From: CAYVTZ01 sp964454685 | GTDB lineage: Bacteria; Bacillota; Clostridia; Christensenellales; Christensenellaceae | NCBI GenBank assembly: GCA_964454685.1 | Contig: CAYVTZ010000046.1 | Location: 1 to 20,895, forward strand | Direction of reading: 5' to 3' | DNA length: 20,895 bases | Part shown: positions 5,570-12,766 of the stretch, piece after piece | Position numbering within the stretch: the first letter of the stretch is position 1 | How the letters are laid out: every line of letters starts with the position of its first letter | Program-made: the position numbers and the translations under genes | Notes under the pieces: model-generated | What the model saw: the letters and a program-made list of their open reading frames with translations, nothing else | Told to the model about the DNA's origin: nothing | The model's database searches: none

Positions 5570-7252
5570 ATGAAAAAGTATGATGAAATGTATAATCCAA
5601 TCATTGAATATTGGGAGCGCATTGAGCGAGGGGAAGAAATTGTATCTCGCAAAATCAAGAAATTGTACAAAAAGCTCGTTTGGGATATTGAAAATCCGAG
5701 CGAGTTTTTTTATTCCGCGCGCAGAGCAAACCATATCATTGAATTTGCGGAGAATTACTGCAAGCACTCAAAGGGAAAATTCGGCGGGAAGCCTGTTGTG
5801 CTGGAATTGTGGGAAAAGGCGCATCTTGCCGCTGTATTTGGGTTTGTGGACATTGACGGTCTGCGTAAGTACAGGGAATCGCTTCTTATTGTGGGAAAGA
5901 AGAATGGGAAATCGCTGTTATCGTCGATTGTGGGGCTGTATCTACAAGTGGCGGACGGCGAGGCGGGGCCAGAAATCTATGCGGTTGCAACCAAGAAAGA
6001 TCAAGCCAAGATTATTTGGAATGAAGCCAAGCGCATGGTGCGAAAATCACTAACCCTTCTAAAACGAATCAAGACGCTGGTGGCGGAGTTGATCAGTGAT
6101 TTTAACGACGGTGTGTTTAAGCCGCTTTCTTCCGACAGCGATACGCTGGATGGGCTGAACGTGCATGGTGCGCTGATGGATGAGATACACCAATGGCGCA
6201 ATGGACGTACATTGTTTGATATTATTGCGGACGGCGTGACGGCGCGGGAGCAACCGTTGATTTACATGACATCCACGGCCGGAACGGTACGCGAGGATTT
6301 ATACGATGATAAATACGATTATGCTGCAAAGGTGATTGACGGGTATTTTGCGGACGACGGGTATAAAGACGAACGCTTTATTGCGTTCATCTATGAACTG
6401 GATGCGCGTTCTGAATGGGAAAAAGAGGAGTGCTGGAAAAAGGCAAACCCCGGACTTGGCACAATTAAAAACTTGCATACGCTTCAGGATAAGGTGCAAA
6501 GAGCGCAGCGGAATCCGGCATTGATCCGGAATCTGATTTGCAAAGAATTCAACTTGCCGGAGACCAGCAGTGAAGCGTGGCTTTCCTACGAGGACATCAA
6601 CAACACACAAACATTTGATGTGGCGACGCTCAAGCCGAGATACGGCATCGGCGGCGTGGACTTGGCGGAGACAACCGATCTGACGGCGGCAAAAGTGGTT
6701 TTCATGGTGCCGGGGGACAGCAATATTTATGTGATATCAATGTATTGGTTGCCGGAGGATTTGCTCGAACGCCGCGTGAGGGAAGATAAGATTCCATACG
6801 ATAAGTGGGTGGATCAGGGATACTTGAAATTGTGTCCCGGAAACAAGATGCACCCGGGCGTTGTAACACAGTGGTTTTTGGAAATTCAGCGCGAACTTGG
6901 AATTTATCTATTTTCGCTTGGGTATGATGCGTGGAGTGCTAAATACTGGGTGGAAGAAATGGAGAGCTATTTTGGGACGGCGGTAATGGTGCCGGTGCAT
7001 CAAGGAAAAAAGACGCTCTCCGCGCCCATGAAGGAACTGGGGGCGGATTTGCAGTCCAAGCGCATTATATACAACAACAACCCGATCGACAAGTGGTGTC
7101 TGATGAACACAGCAATCGAGGAGGACAAAAACGGAAACATACAGCCGCACAAGACCAGCAAAGCGACGCGGCGCATTGACGGCGCGTCTGCGCTGCTGGA
7201 TGCCTATGTGGTGTTATCTGACGTGTATGAAGAATACCAATCTGTGATATGA
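5570..7252 (+). CDS. terL: Large terminase subunit (TerL), ATPase plus nuclease, 560 aa from this start
   Basis: This is the DNA packaging motor. Counting from the ATG at 5570, Walker A is GKKNGKS (109-115). Walker B is GALMDE with D204 and E205, followed by the motif III-like IYMTSTAG. The RNase H-like nuclease has acidic residues D364 (GGVDLAETTD), D453 (LGYDAW) and D537/D544 (RIDGASALLDAY). The family is the Terminase_1 type common with HK97 heads. The start is uncertain: the frame is open back through 5489 (TTG) and 5507 (ATG) to the poly-C run, and none has a good ribosome binding site. The ATG at 5570 is chosen because homologues as I recall them begin near NPIIEY. Lack of a site suggests translation coupled to the HNH gene. 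Confidence 0.93.
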   Translation: MKKYDEMYNPIIEYWERIERGEEIVSRKIKKLYKKLVWDIENPSEFFYSARRANHIIEFAENYCKHSKGKFGGKPVVLELWEKAHLAAVFGFVDIDGLRKYRESLLIVGKKNGKSLLSSIVGLYLQVADGEAGPEIYAVATKKDQAKIIWNEAKRMVRKSLTLLKRIKTLVAELISDFNDGVFKPLSSDSDTLDGLNVHGALMDEIHQWRNGRTLFDIIADGVTAREQPLIYMTSTAGTVREDLYDDKYDYAAKVIDGYFADDGYKDERFIAFIYELDARSEWEKEECWKKANPGLGTIKNLHTLQDKVQRAQRNPALIRNLICKEFNLPETSSEAWLSYEDINNTQTFDVATLKPRYGIGGVDLAETTDLTAAKVVFMVPGDSNIYVISMYWLPEDLLERRVREDKIPYDKWVDQGYLKLCPGNKMHPGVVTQWFLEIQRELGIYLFSLGYDAWSAKYWVEEMESYFGTAVMVPVHQGKKTLSAPMKELGADLQSKRIIYNNNPIDKWCLMNTAIEEDKNGNIQPHKTSKATRRIDGASALLDAYVVLSDVYEEYQSVI

Positions 7253-7259
7253 GGAAGCT

Positions 7260-7622
7260 ATGAAAAAGGTGGATTTGCAGCTCGATGAAGCGAGTGTGAA
7301 AAAAGAGAAAAACCGTCTAAAAAGGGTGTTTGGCGAAATTGAGGGCAAGAAGCGGAATACGATTGAGGGGCTAATCGATGAAGCTGCTTTCATGCGATGT
7401 GCGCTGGAAACGTTAAAGGGGAGTATCATGGAGCACGGCGTGGTGGACGAGATGCCGCAGGGGGATTATTCCATATTGCGCGAATCTCCGTATGTGCGAA
7501 CTTACAATTCCATGATGCAACGCTATACCACGGTGATCGACAAGCTGATTGCCATGCTGCCCAAAGAAATTGTGGTTGCAACGGACGGATTCGATGATTT
7601 CGTGAATGAGAGGTGTGAATAA
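7260..7622 (+). CDS. P27-family-like putative small terminase subunit, 120 aa
   Basis: ATG after GAGGAAG, 7 bases behind TerL. The protein is helical. The central part (IEGLIDEAAFMRCALETLKGSIMEHGVV, then ESPYVRTYNSMMQRYTTVIDKLIAMLPK) has the P27/Terminase_4 pattern: a helix, an I-.-E-.-G-.-V turn, then a Y-N-.-M helix and L-.-.-L-L/M-P-K end. No other small terminase is visible before TerL, where it normally lies. The similarity is by eye, so an accessory packaging or portal-associated protein remains possible. Stop and next start abut (TAA ATG). Confidence 0.6.
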   Translation: MKKVDLQLDEASVKKEKNRLKRVFGEIEGKKRNTIEGLIDEAAFMRCALETLKGSIMEHGVVDEMPQGDYSILRESPYVRTYNSMMQRYTTVIDKLIAMLPKEIVVATDGFDDFVNERCE

Positions 7623-8756
7623 ATGAGCCTATTTGGGAAGAAGAAAAAACCGAGCGGACACGAAAATGCCAAAGTATTTGAACTGGTGACGGAGCGCGGA
7701 AACGGATATTACACATGGAACGGGAAGCTGTTTGAGAGCGACGTGGTGCGCAGCTGTATCCGTCCGAAAGCGAACGCAATCGGAAAGCTTGCCATTAAGC
7801 ACTTGCGAGACGAGAAAGTGTTCCCGGATGCATACTTAGAGCGACTGCTTAAAAATCCGAATCCGATCATGAGCATGCAGCAAATGCTGGTGAAGCTGGC
7901 AAACCAGCTCTGCATCAACAACAATGCCTTTGCGCTAGTGATACGCGGTGACGCGGGGTTGCCGGTTGCAATATACCCCATCACCGCGACCAGTGCGGAG
8001 GCAGTTTGGAAAGACGGAAATTTGTTTTTGCGGTTTTTCCTGAAAAATGGAAAAATTGCCATATATCCTTATGGTGACGTGATTCATTTGCGGCAATGTT
8101 TTTGTGATGGAGATGTCTTTGGAGAAAGCCCGGCGCGGGCGATTACGCCGCTGATGGAAATTATAAGCACCACGGATCAGGGGCTTGTGAACGCTGTGAA
8201 AAATTCGGGGGTCATAAAATGGCTCTTGAAAGTGCCAAAGGCACTTCATATTGATGACATAGAAAAGCGAGCCAAAGCATTTGCGAAGAGTTTTTTATCT
8301 GTGGAAAGTGAAAGTATGGGAGTTGCCGCCACAGACGCAACGGCAGAGGCGCAGCAGATTGAGCCGAAGGACTATGTGCCGAATGCTTCCATCATGGGGA
8401 GCAATAAGCAGCGACTATACGATATTTTCGGAACGAACGAAAAGATTGTGCAGAGTAAAGCGGACGGCGATGAATGGAACAGTTATTACGAAAGCGAAGT
8501 GGAGCCGGTAGTGTTGGACATCGCAAACGAATTTACAACCAAAGTATTGACACAGAGACAACAGGCGCGCGGTGAACGCATCCTTGCGGAGGCGGCAAAT
8601 TTGCAGTGCATTTCCACCAAGAGCAAATTGGAATTTGTGGCGATGGTTGACCGTGGAGCGCTCACGCCGAATGAATGGCGTGAGATTTTTAACTTGGCAC
8701 CAGTACCCGGCGGCGACCAGCCTATACGCAGGCTGGACACGCCGGTTGTGGAATAA
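7623..8756 (+). CDS. HK97-type portal protein, 377 aa
   Basis: The portal is the dodecameric ring through which DNA enters the prohead. The open order (basic N-terminus, then DVVRSCIRPKANAIGKLAIKHL, LERLLKNPNPIMSMQQMLVKLANQLCINNNAFALVIRG, and LPVAIYPITATSAEAVW) is the conserved core of Phage_portal (HK97 gp3 class). It is followed by DVIHLRQ, FGESPARA and the long stem/crown helices with VVLDIANEFTTKVL. The end DRGALTPNEWREIFNLAPVPGGDQPI is the typical C-terminal turn. Length is normal for the class. It follows the putative small terminase without a gap and precedes the protease, as in HK97. Confidence 0.93.
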   Translation: MSLFGKKKKPSGHENAKVFELVTERGNGYYTWNGKLFESDVVRSCIRPKANAIGKLAIKHLRDEKVFPDAYLERLLKNPNPIMSMQQMLVKLANQLCINNNAFALVIRGDAGLPVAIYPITATSAEAVWKDGNLFLRFFLKNGKIAIYPYGDVIHLRQCFCDGDVFGESPARAITPLMEIISTTDQGLVNAVKNSGVIKWLLKVPKALHIDDIEKRAKAFAKSFLSVESESMGVAATDATAEAQQIEPKDYVPNASIMGSNKQRLYDIFGTNEKIVQSKADGDEWNSYYESEVEPVVLDIANEFTTKVLTQRQQARGERILAEAANLQCISTKSKLEFVAMVDRGALTPNEWREIFNLAPVPGGDQPIRRLDTPVVE

Positions 8757-8774
8757 GAAAGAAGGGAGAGACGA

Positions 8775-9428
8775 ATGGCAAAATTATATATCGGCGGAAC
8801 CATTTGCACAAACGATGAGAGTGCGTTTTATCGCTGGTTTGGCATGGACGCAAGCTGCCCGAAGGATGTGCGGCAGGCTGTGGCGGAGGCGAACGGCGCA
8901 CAGCTTTGCGTTTACATCAACTCGCCCGGCGGGGATGTGAGTGCGGCGGCGGAAATGTACACGTTATTGCGGGAGTATGGAAACACAAAAATCATTGTGA
9001 CGGGACTTGCCGGCAGCGCCGCGAGCGTGATTGCCTGCGCGGGATATTGCGAGATTGCGCCCGTGGGGCTGTTCTTTTTGCACAGGGCAAACACCCGTGC
9101 CAGCGGAAACAAAAATGATCTGCAAAAGGCGGTGCAAATGCTGGATGCAGTAGATGAGACGATTGCAACGGCGTATTGTTCCAAGACGAAGAAGAGCAAA
9201 AATGAGATGCTGGAATTGATGGAAGCGGACAGCTGGATTCCGGCAAGCCAAGCGGTGGAAATCGGGTTGGCGGACGCGGTGTTTTTAGATCAGCCTGTTA
9301 CAGCGGCGACTTTTGCGACCATGCTCAGTGAGGATGCAAAACAATATGCGCGACGCATGATGGAAAAAGAGAAAAAAGAGCCGGAGGTTTCCGCATATCT
9401 GCGGCTGCTGGAGCTTGAGAAGAAGTAA
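8775..9428 (+). CDS. ClpP-like prohead protease, 217 aa
   Basis: The ATG follows AGAAGGGAGAG. The ClpP/crotonase-type serine protease triad can be read: Ser81 in GLAGSAAS (77-84), His103 in FFLHRANT, and Asp152 in EADSWIPASQAVEIGLADAV. The substrate-strand motif VYINSPGGDVSAAAEMY (47-62) is intact. In HK97-like phages this protease removes the N-terminal delta/scaffold part of the capsid protein during prohead maturation. Here it is directly before the capsid gene, whose N-terminus has such a domain. It ends in a charged tail with no fused scaffold. Confidence 0.92.
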   Translation: MAKLYIGGTICTNDESAFYRWFGMDASCPKDVRQAVAEANGAQLCVYINSPGGDVSAAAEMYTLLREYGNTKIIVTGLAGSAASVIACAGYCEIAPVGLFFLHRANTRASGNKNDLQKAVQMLDAVDETIATAYCSKTKKSKNEMLELMEADSWIPASQAVEIGLADAVFLDQPVTAATFATMLSEDAKQYARRMMEKEKKEPEVSAYLRLLELEKK

Positions 9429-9441
9429 GGAATGCTATGGG

Positions 9442-9470
9442 GCGTGACCAAACGGCACGCTTATTTTATT
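9442..9470 (+). terminator. Weak intrinsic terminator or attenuator before the capsid gene
   Basis: GCGTG (9442-9446) pairs with CACGC (9456-9460). A bulged A and two further pairs (CC/GG) extend it around an AAAC loop, followed by TTATTTTATT. It lies between the protease stop and the capsid ribosome binding site (GGAGGG). It may trim read-through or stabilise the 5' end of a capsid mRNA. No separate capsid promoter is evident. Confidence 0.4.
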
Positions 9471-9490
9471 GCTAAAAATGGAGGGAAACA

Positions 9491-10696
9491 ATGAAACGAG
9501 AAGTGTATGAGCAAAAAAGAGCCGAGCTGTTGGCTGCGGCGAAAACGATGTTTGACAGTGGCGACTATGAGGGGGCAAAGGCAAAAGGAGCGGAAGTGGA
9601 GGCGCTGGATGGGCAGTATGAGGATGCCGCGAAACTGCAAGCGAACCTTGACACGCTGAGCGGCAAGCCGTTACCCGCAAATCCGCTGGCGCAAAGCGAC
9701 GTGACGGCAGCGGGAGCGGCAAGCATGGTAAGCGAGGAGACGGTATTTGCAAAGGCGATGCTGGACTTGCCGCTTTCCACGGAGGAATCCGCAGTGTATG
9801 CGCGGTTGAGCCATACGAGCGCGCAAGCCAACGCAAATACAGCGGCGAACAATCCGCTGGTGATTCCAAAAACGATGGAGGAGCGCATTTGGGAAGAGAT
9901 GGAGGCGCTGCATCCGGTGATTACGGATGTGATGCCCACTCACATCAAGGGGAATATGTCTATCTTGAAAAGCAAGGATCAAGCAGATGCGGAATGGTAT
10001 GACGAGGATACACCGACGGACGACAGCGAGCTGGGATTTGCAACGGTTGATCTCAACGGATGCGAGCTTTCGAAAGCAGTTCCGGTGAGCTATAAGATGG
10101 AGAAGATGAGTGTTTCCGACTTCATTCCGTACATCATTCGCATGATTGCGCGGCGCATGGGCGCGGCACTGGCAAATGGGTATATCTCCGGCAAGGGAAA
10201 ACCGGGAACGAGTGACACGTTTAAGGCTCAACCGACCGGTGTGGTGACAAAGCTGCGCACGGAAGCAGACACGCCGCAGATCACAACGTATGATCCGACG
10301 GCAGGCGTGAAATTTTCGGATATTACAAAGCTGATTTCCAAGATTAACGGCGGGTATGTTCAGGGCGGTTGCTTTTACGCGCAGAATGATTTTATTTGGA
10401 ACGGACTTGCAAACATTACGGACGACAGCGGGAAACCGCTCTTTATCCCTGATCCCACGGGCGCGGGCATCGGCAAGCTGTTTGGCATCACGGTCAAAGC
10501 GGAGGAGGCGATTCCGGCAGACTCGCTGATGTTTGGCAATTTCGGCTACGGCTATGCTTCTAACATCAACGAAGATATGACGATGTACTATGACGACCAT
10601 CCCAAACAGCGCATCAAGGAATATGTGGGCTATATGCTGGTGGACGGTGCGCCCATTACGACAGAGGCATTTGCGCTGATGGAAAAAAACGCATAA
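9491..10696 (+). CDS. Major capsid protein, HK97 fold, 401 aa
   Basis: The ATG follows GGAGGGAAACA. Residues 1-60 are a charged helical delta domain (KREVYEQKRAELLAAAKTM, LDGQYEDAAKLQANLDTL). A Ser/Ala-rich linker (about 65-110) follows, the expected cleavage zone for the upstream protease. The mature HK97 fold starts near NNPLVIPKTMEERIWEEM. The rest shows family landmarks: VMPTHIKGNMSILK, the SDFIPYIIRMIARRMGAALANGYISGKG spine-like helix, and the late strands MYYDDHPKQRIKEYVGYMLVDGAPITTEAFALM. Length fits. The last sense codons are GAA AAA AAC GCA before TAA. They contain an in-frame A_AAA_AAC slippery heptamer that can extend the protein by 111 residues (see the following entries). Confidence 0.94.
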   Translation: MKREVYEQKRAELLAAAKTMFDSGDYEGAKAKGAEVEALDGQYEDAAKLQANLDTLSGKPLPANPLAQSDVTAAGAASMVSEETVFAKAMLDLPLSTEESAVYARLSHTSAQANANTAANNPLVIPKTMEERIWEEMEALHPVITDVMPTHIKGNMSILKSKDQADAEWYDEDTPTDDSELGFATVDLNGCELSKAVPVSYKMEKMSVSDFIPYIIRMIARRMGAALANGYISGKGKPGTSDTFKAQPTGVVTKLRTEADTPQITTYDPTAGVKFSDITKLISKINGGYVQGGCFYAQNDFIWNGLANITDDSGKPLFIPDPTGAGIGKLFGITVKAEEAIPADSLMFGNFGYGYASNINEDMTMYYDDHPKQRIKEYVGYMLVDGAPITTEAFALMEKNA

Positions 10697-10762
10697 GGAC
10701 AGCAAGCTTTGAAAATGCCGCGCCGGAGCTGCAAGAAGGATCCGGCGCGGTGCAGGCTGTCC
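10684..10762 (+). promoter_or_regulatory. -1 programmed ribosomal frameshift element at the capsid 3' end
   Basis: The heptamer A_AAA_AAC (10684-10690) is in register with the capsid frame. Six bases later GGACAGC (10697-10703) pairs exactly with GCTGTCC (10756-10762). Nested inside is a second perfect stem, CCGCGCCGGA (10718-10727) with TCCGGCGCGG (10741-10750). A_AAA_AAC is a canonical -1 site, and a 5-9 nt gap to a stable structure is the known requirement. The zero-frame stop is two codons after the slip, and the -1 frame is open to 11025. Confidence 0.75.
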
Positions 10763-11025
10763 GTGGGGGCGCAGTGATAGCGAGCAGCGAGGTATTTTGC
10801 AAAAGTGATCCGGAGGACGTCGTTTTGACGATTACGGGCGGGACACCGATATTGCTGAAAAACAACGGACGAAACATAAACACAGAGCATTACACCATCG
10901 AACAAGGAACGATCACGATTTGCGGCACATGGCTGGCGACGCTGGCAAATGGAATCAAGCGAATCGAGGTTGTGCTGGAGAGCGGGGCTGTGCTTGTGGT
11001 GGAGATCGAAGTAAGGGAGGATTAA
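10690..11025 (+). CDS. X2-like Ig-fold domain, made as a -1 frameshift extension of the capsid protein (111 aa)
   Basis: From the slip site the -1 frame reads through without a stop. A Gly/Ala/Pro-containing linker (RIRTASFENAAPELQEGSGA) is followed by a beta domain. SEVFCKSDPEDVVLTI, NTEHYTIEQGTITI and GTWLATLANGIKRIEVVLESG match the X2-like immunoglobulin domain pattern, with its Y-.-I-.-.-.-T-I-T-I strand and the Y/W-L-A-T-L turn. Fusion gives 400 + 111 = 511 residues. Family knowledge: Ig-like domains decorate phage heads and tails and are often added by programmed frameshift. Independent initiation is possible at GTG 10750 or GTG 10774 (GGGGGC upstream; GTGA overlap with a short frame), giving a free decoration protein. 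No ATG start exists. Confidence 0.75.
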   Translation, partial: RIRTASFENAAPELQEGSGAVQAVRGGAVIASSEVFCKSDPEDVVLTITGGTPILLKNNGRNINTEHYTIEQGTITICGTWLATLANGIKRIEVVLESGAVLVVEIEVRED

Positions 11026-11028
11026 ACA

Positions 11029-11316
11029 ATGGATTTGCTTGCGCGTGCGAAGGGCGCTCTTAGGATCAAAACTGACGCAATGGACGATGACTTGAATATG
11101 CTGATTATTGCGGCGAAGAGCGACCTTTCCGCCGCCGGCGTAGAGAAGGTGGACGATGCCGACGAGCTGACGGCGACGGCGATTTGCTTTTACCTCTGCG
11201 CGTATTTTGGGTATGTGCAGGGCGAAAGTGAACGATTCGAGCGGGCGTATGAGGGGGTGAAGCTCACGTTGGCATTGAGCGGAAAATATAAGGAGCAGGC
11301 GGATGCGGTCAACTGA
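11029..11316 (+). CDS. Head-tail connector (HK97 gp6-like), 95 aa
   Basis: ATG three bases after the X2 frame stop, with GGGAGG upstream. It is all helical: LLARAKGALRI, DDDLNMLIIAAKSDLSAAGV, then a hydrophobic helix DELTATAICFYLCAYFGYVQG. This is the standard pattern of the gp6/gp15-type adaptor that forms a ring below the portal. Length is typical. It overlaps the next gene by 14 bases, indicating coupled translation. Confidence 0.8.
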   Translation: MDLLARAKGALRIKTDAMDDDLNMLIIAAKSDLSAAGVEKVDDADELTATAICFYLCAYFGYVQGESERFERAYEGVKLTLALSGKYKEQADAVN

Positions 11317-11884
11317 CACGATTGAAGTTTTAAAGTTTGCACAGAGTGCGGAAGATGGCATTATCCGTGGATTTTGGGAAGTGGAGCGCACATTATTTGC
11401 GGAGCGCAAGAACTTCGGCGGCGTGAACGTATATTCCAGCTATGCAGTGGCGCAGCGATCGTCGACGGTGTTCTATGTGCGGCGCGAGCAGATTGACACG
11501 CGACGGCTGGTGCGGCATGAGGGCCGAACATACATCATCACGAACGGATATGGTCGGCCTGCCTTGCGAGATGAAAGCGATCGCATTGAAATCAACACTG
11601 TTCCGGTCACAATGGCGCGCATTAAGGTTTCGCGCTTTGACGGGGAGGTTGACCGCCCAGTGGTAGAGCTAGACACGATTATCGCGGAACGGTATGAAAA
11701 ATATAACCGTGATTTGGCGTTTGGCGTAGCGGCGCATGGGCGGGTGCTGATGATTCCAAAGGAGATTGCGCTGCAAGTAGGCGACAGTGCGTGGCTGGGA
11801 GATAAAACGTATGTGATTGAGGTGGCGCACGAGTTGGGCGAGGATTGGAATGAATATGAGATGAGTGGAAGGGAGGATATCTGA
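11303..11884 (+). CDS. Head closure / head-tail adaptor protein with extra C-terminal domain, 193 aa
   Basis: The N-terminal half (1-100) is a beta-rich head-tail joining domain (SPP1 gp16/HK97 gp7 class): FAERKNFGGVNVYSSYAVAQRSSTVFYVRR, then RLVRHEGRTYIITNGYGRPALRDESDRIEINTVPV. The second half (about 104-193, ARIKVSRFDGEVDRPVVELDTI to TYVIEVAHELGEDWNEYEMSG) is a separate beta-rich domain not present in minimal adaptors. It may be a neck decoration or second ring contact; I do not recognise its family. The start has GGAGCAGGCGG upstream. The stop overlaps the next ATG by one base. Confidence 0.72.
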   Translation: MRSTDTIEVLKFAQSAEDGIIRGFWEVERTLFAERKNFGGVNVYSSYAVAQRSSTVFYVRREQIDTRRLVRHEGRTYIITNGYGRPALRDESDRIEINTVPVTMARIKVSRFDGEVDRPVVELDTIIAERYEKYNRDLAFGVAAHGRVLMIPKEIALQVGDSAWLGDKTYVIEVAHELGEDWNEYEMSGREDI

Positions 11885-12327
11885 TGCAGAGTTTGAGCGA
11901 TCTGGATGCGATGCTTGAGGAAACATTGAAACAGTTTCCCAAAAAGCAAAGGGTGTTGCATGAACAACTATCGAAGGACTTGCTTACGCTTGTGCAAGCG
12001 GCGATTGGTTGGAGCATTAACGATAGTCGCGGCAAGATTGCAGGGTGGCAAAGGAAGCATGTCGGAAGCGGCGGAGGGTATGCGGCGGTGCGCGCAACAG
12101 ATAGCAGCAGTGGTGACAACTCGCCCGGCGCCATCACAAACTATCTTGAAAGCGGACACAAAATTAGAACGCCCAGCGGTCACGCAAAAAGATATCGCCA
12201 GCGCATCAAAATGATATATGTGAACGGGCGGCACTTTTACAAGAGCGCAAAGGGAAAAGCGGCAGCGTTTCTGCAACAACGTGCGCAGGAGCTGGCAGAC
12301 GAAATCGCAAGGGAGATGAATAAGTGA
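11884..12327 (+). CDS. HK97 gp10-like neck/tail completion protein, 147 aa
   Basis: Start and stop share a base (TGATG). The helical N-terminal half (DLDAMLEETLKQF, LSKDLLTLVQAAIGW) is followed by a glycine-rich loop. Then come ITNYLESGHKIRTPSG and IKMIYVNGRHFYKSAKGKAAAFLQQRAQELADEIAREM. The G-H-.-I followed by V-N-G-R-H-F-Y and a long C-terminal helix is the signature of the HK97-gp10-like family. Its members act at the neck between connector and tail. The next gene starts at an overlapping GTGA. Confidence 0.8.
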   Translation: MQSLSDLDAMLEETLKQFPKKQRVLHEQLSKDLLTLVQAAIGWSINDSRGKIAGWQRKHVGSGGGYAAVRATDSSSGDNSPGAITNYLESGHKIRTPSGHAKRYRQRIKMIYVNGRHFYKSAKGKAAAFLQQRAQELADEIAREMNK

Positions 12328-12764
12328 TACGCAGATCGAAATTTGTGCAGGCAATTCGGGGGAAACTAGAGCGCGCGGGATACAAGGTATACGAAGATTT
12401 TGTACCGCAAACTTTTGTTCGGCCGTGCTGTGTGCTGGACATTGGAAAATTTCAGATAAGACCACATAAGGCGCTGACGATTGAAGTAAACAGCACCTTT
12501 TTTGTGGCGGTACTCCCGAAACAGGACGCACGAAAAGAAACTGCCGTGCGCAACATATTGAATATGCAGGATGATGTGATTGAACTGCTTTACGCATCGC
12601 CGCTGGAGGTGGAGGATAGAAAACTGACATTTCAGATTATGCCGGGCGAGGTGGGTGAAGATCGCGGGCTTTTACAAATGGATTTTTTCTATTTTGACGA
12701 TGTGGGAGACAGTGAAGAGTCGCCGCAAATGGAAGAAGTGAGTGTGAACCTAAAGGAGGGTTAA
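12324..12764 (+). CDS. Tail terminator family protein (DUF6838-like), 146 aa
   Basis: GTG start inside the GTGA overlap with the previous stop. The order of helix FVQAIRGKLERAGYKVY, strand FVRPCCVLDIGKF, strand LTIEVNSTFFVAVLP and helix RNILNMQDDVIELL resembles tail terminators that cap the tail tube. It ends in paired strands (DRKLTFQIMPGEV, GLLQMDFFYFDDV). The position directly before the sheath gene fits. Such proteins form a hexameric ring that stops tube growth and joins the head. Confidence 0.7.
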   Translation: MIRRSKFVQAIRGKLERAGYKVYEDFVPQTFVRPCCVLDIGKFQIRPHKALTIEVNSTFFVAVLPKQDARKETAVRNILNMQDDVIELLYASPLEVEDRKLTFQIMPGEVGEDRGLLQMDFFYFDDVGDSEESPQMEEVSVNLKEG

Positions 12765-12766
12765 AC

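Noticed and set aside
9671..10705. 344-codon open frame on the minus strand opposite the capsid gene
   Set aside because: It is a shadow of a well-recognised coding frame: no ribosome binding site, no family resemblance, and Arg/His/Cys-rich nonsense-like composition.
10697..10762. Stem structure after the capsid gene read as a transcription terminator
   Set aside because: There is no T tract after either stem, and the downstream genes need read-through. The position relative to A_AAA_AAC fits a frameshift stimulator better.
10709..10777. Tiny frame starting TTG or ATG (10709/10715) and ending in GTGA with the X2 frame
   Set aside because: Only about 20 codons, entirely inside the stem structures, with a basic, Cys-containing sequence that looks like a by-product. 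Kept only as a possible coupling device.
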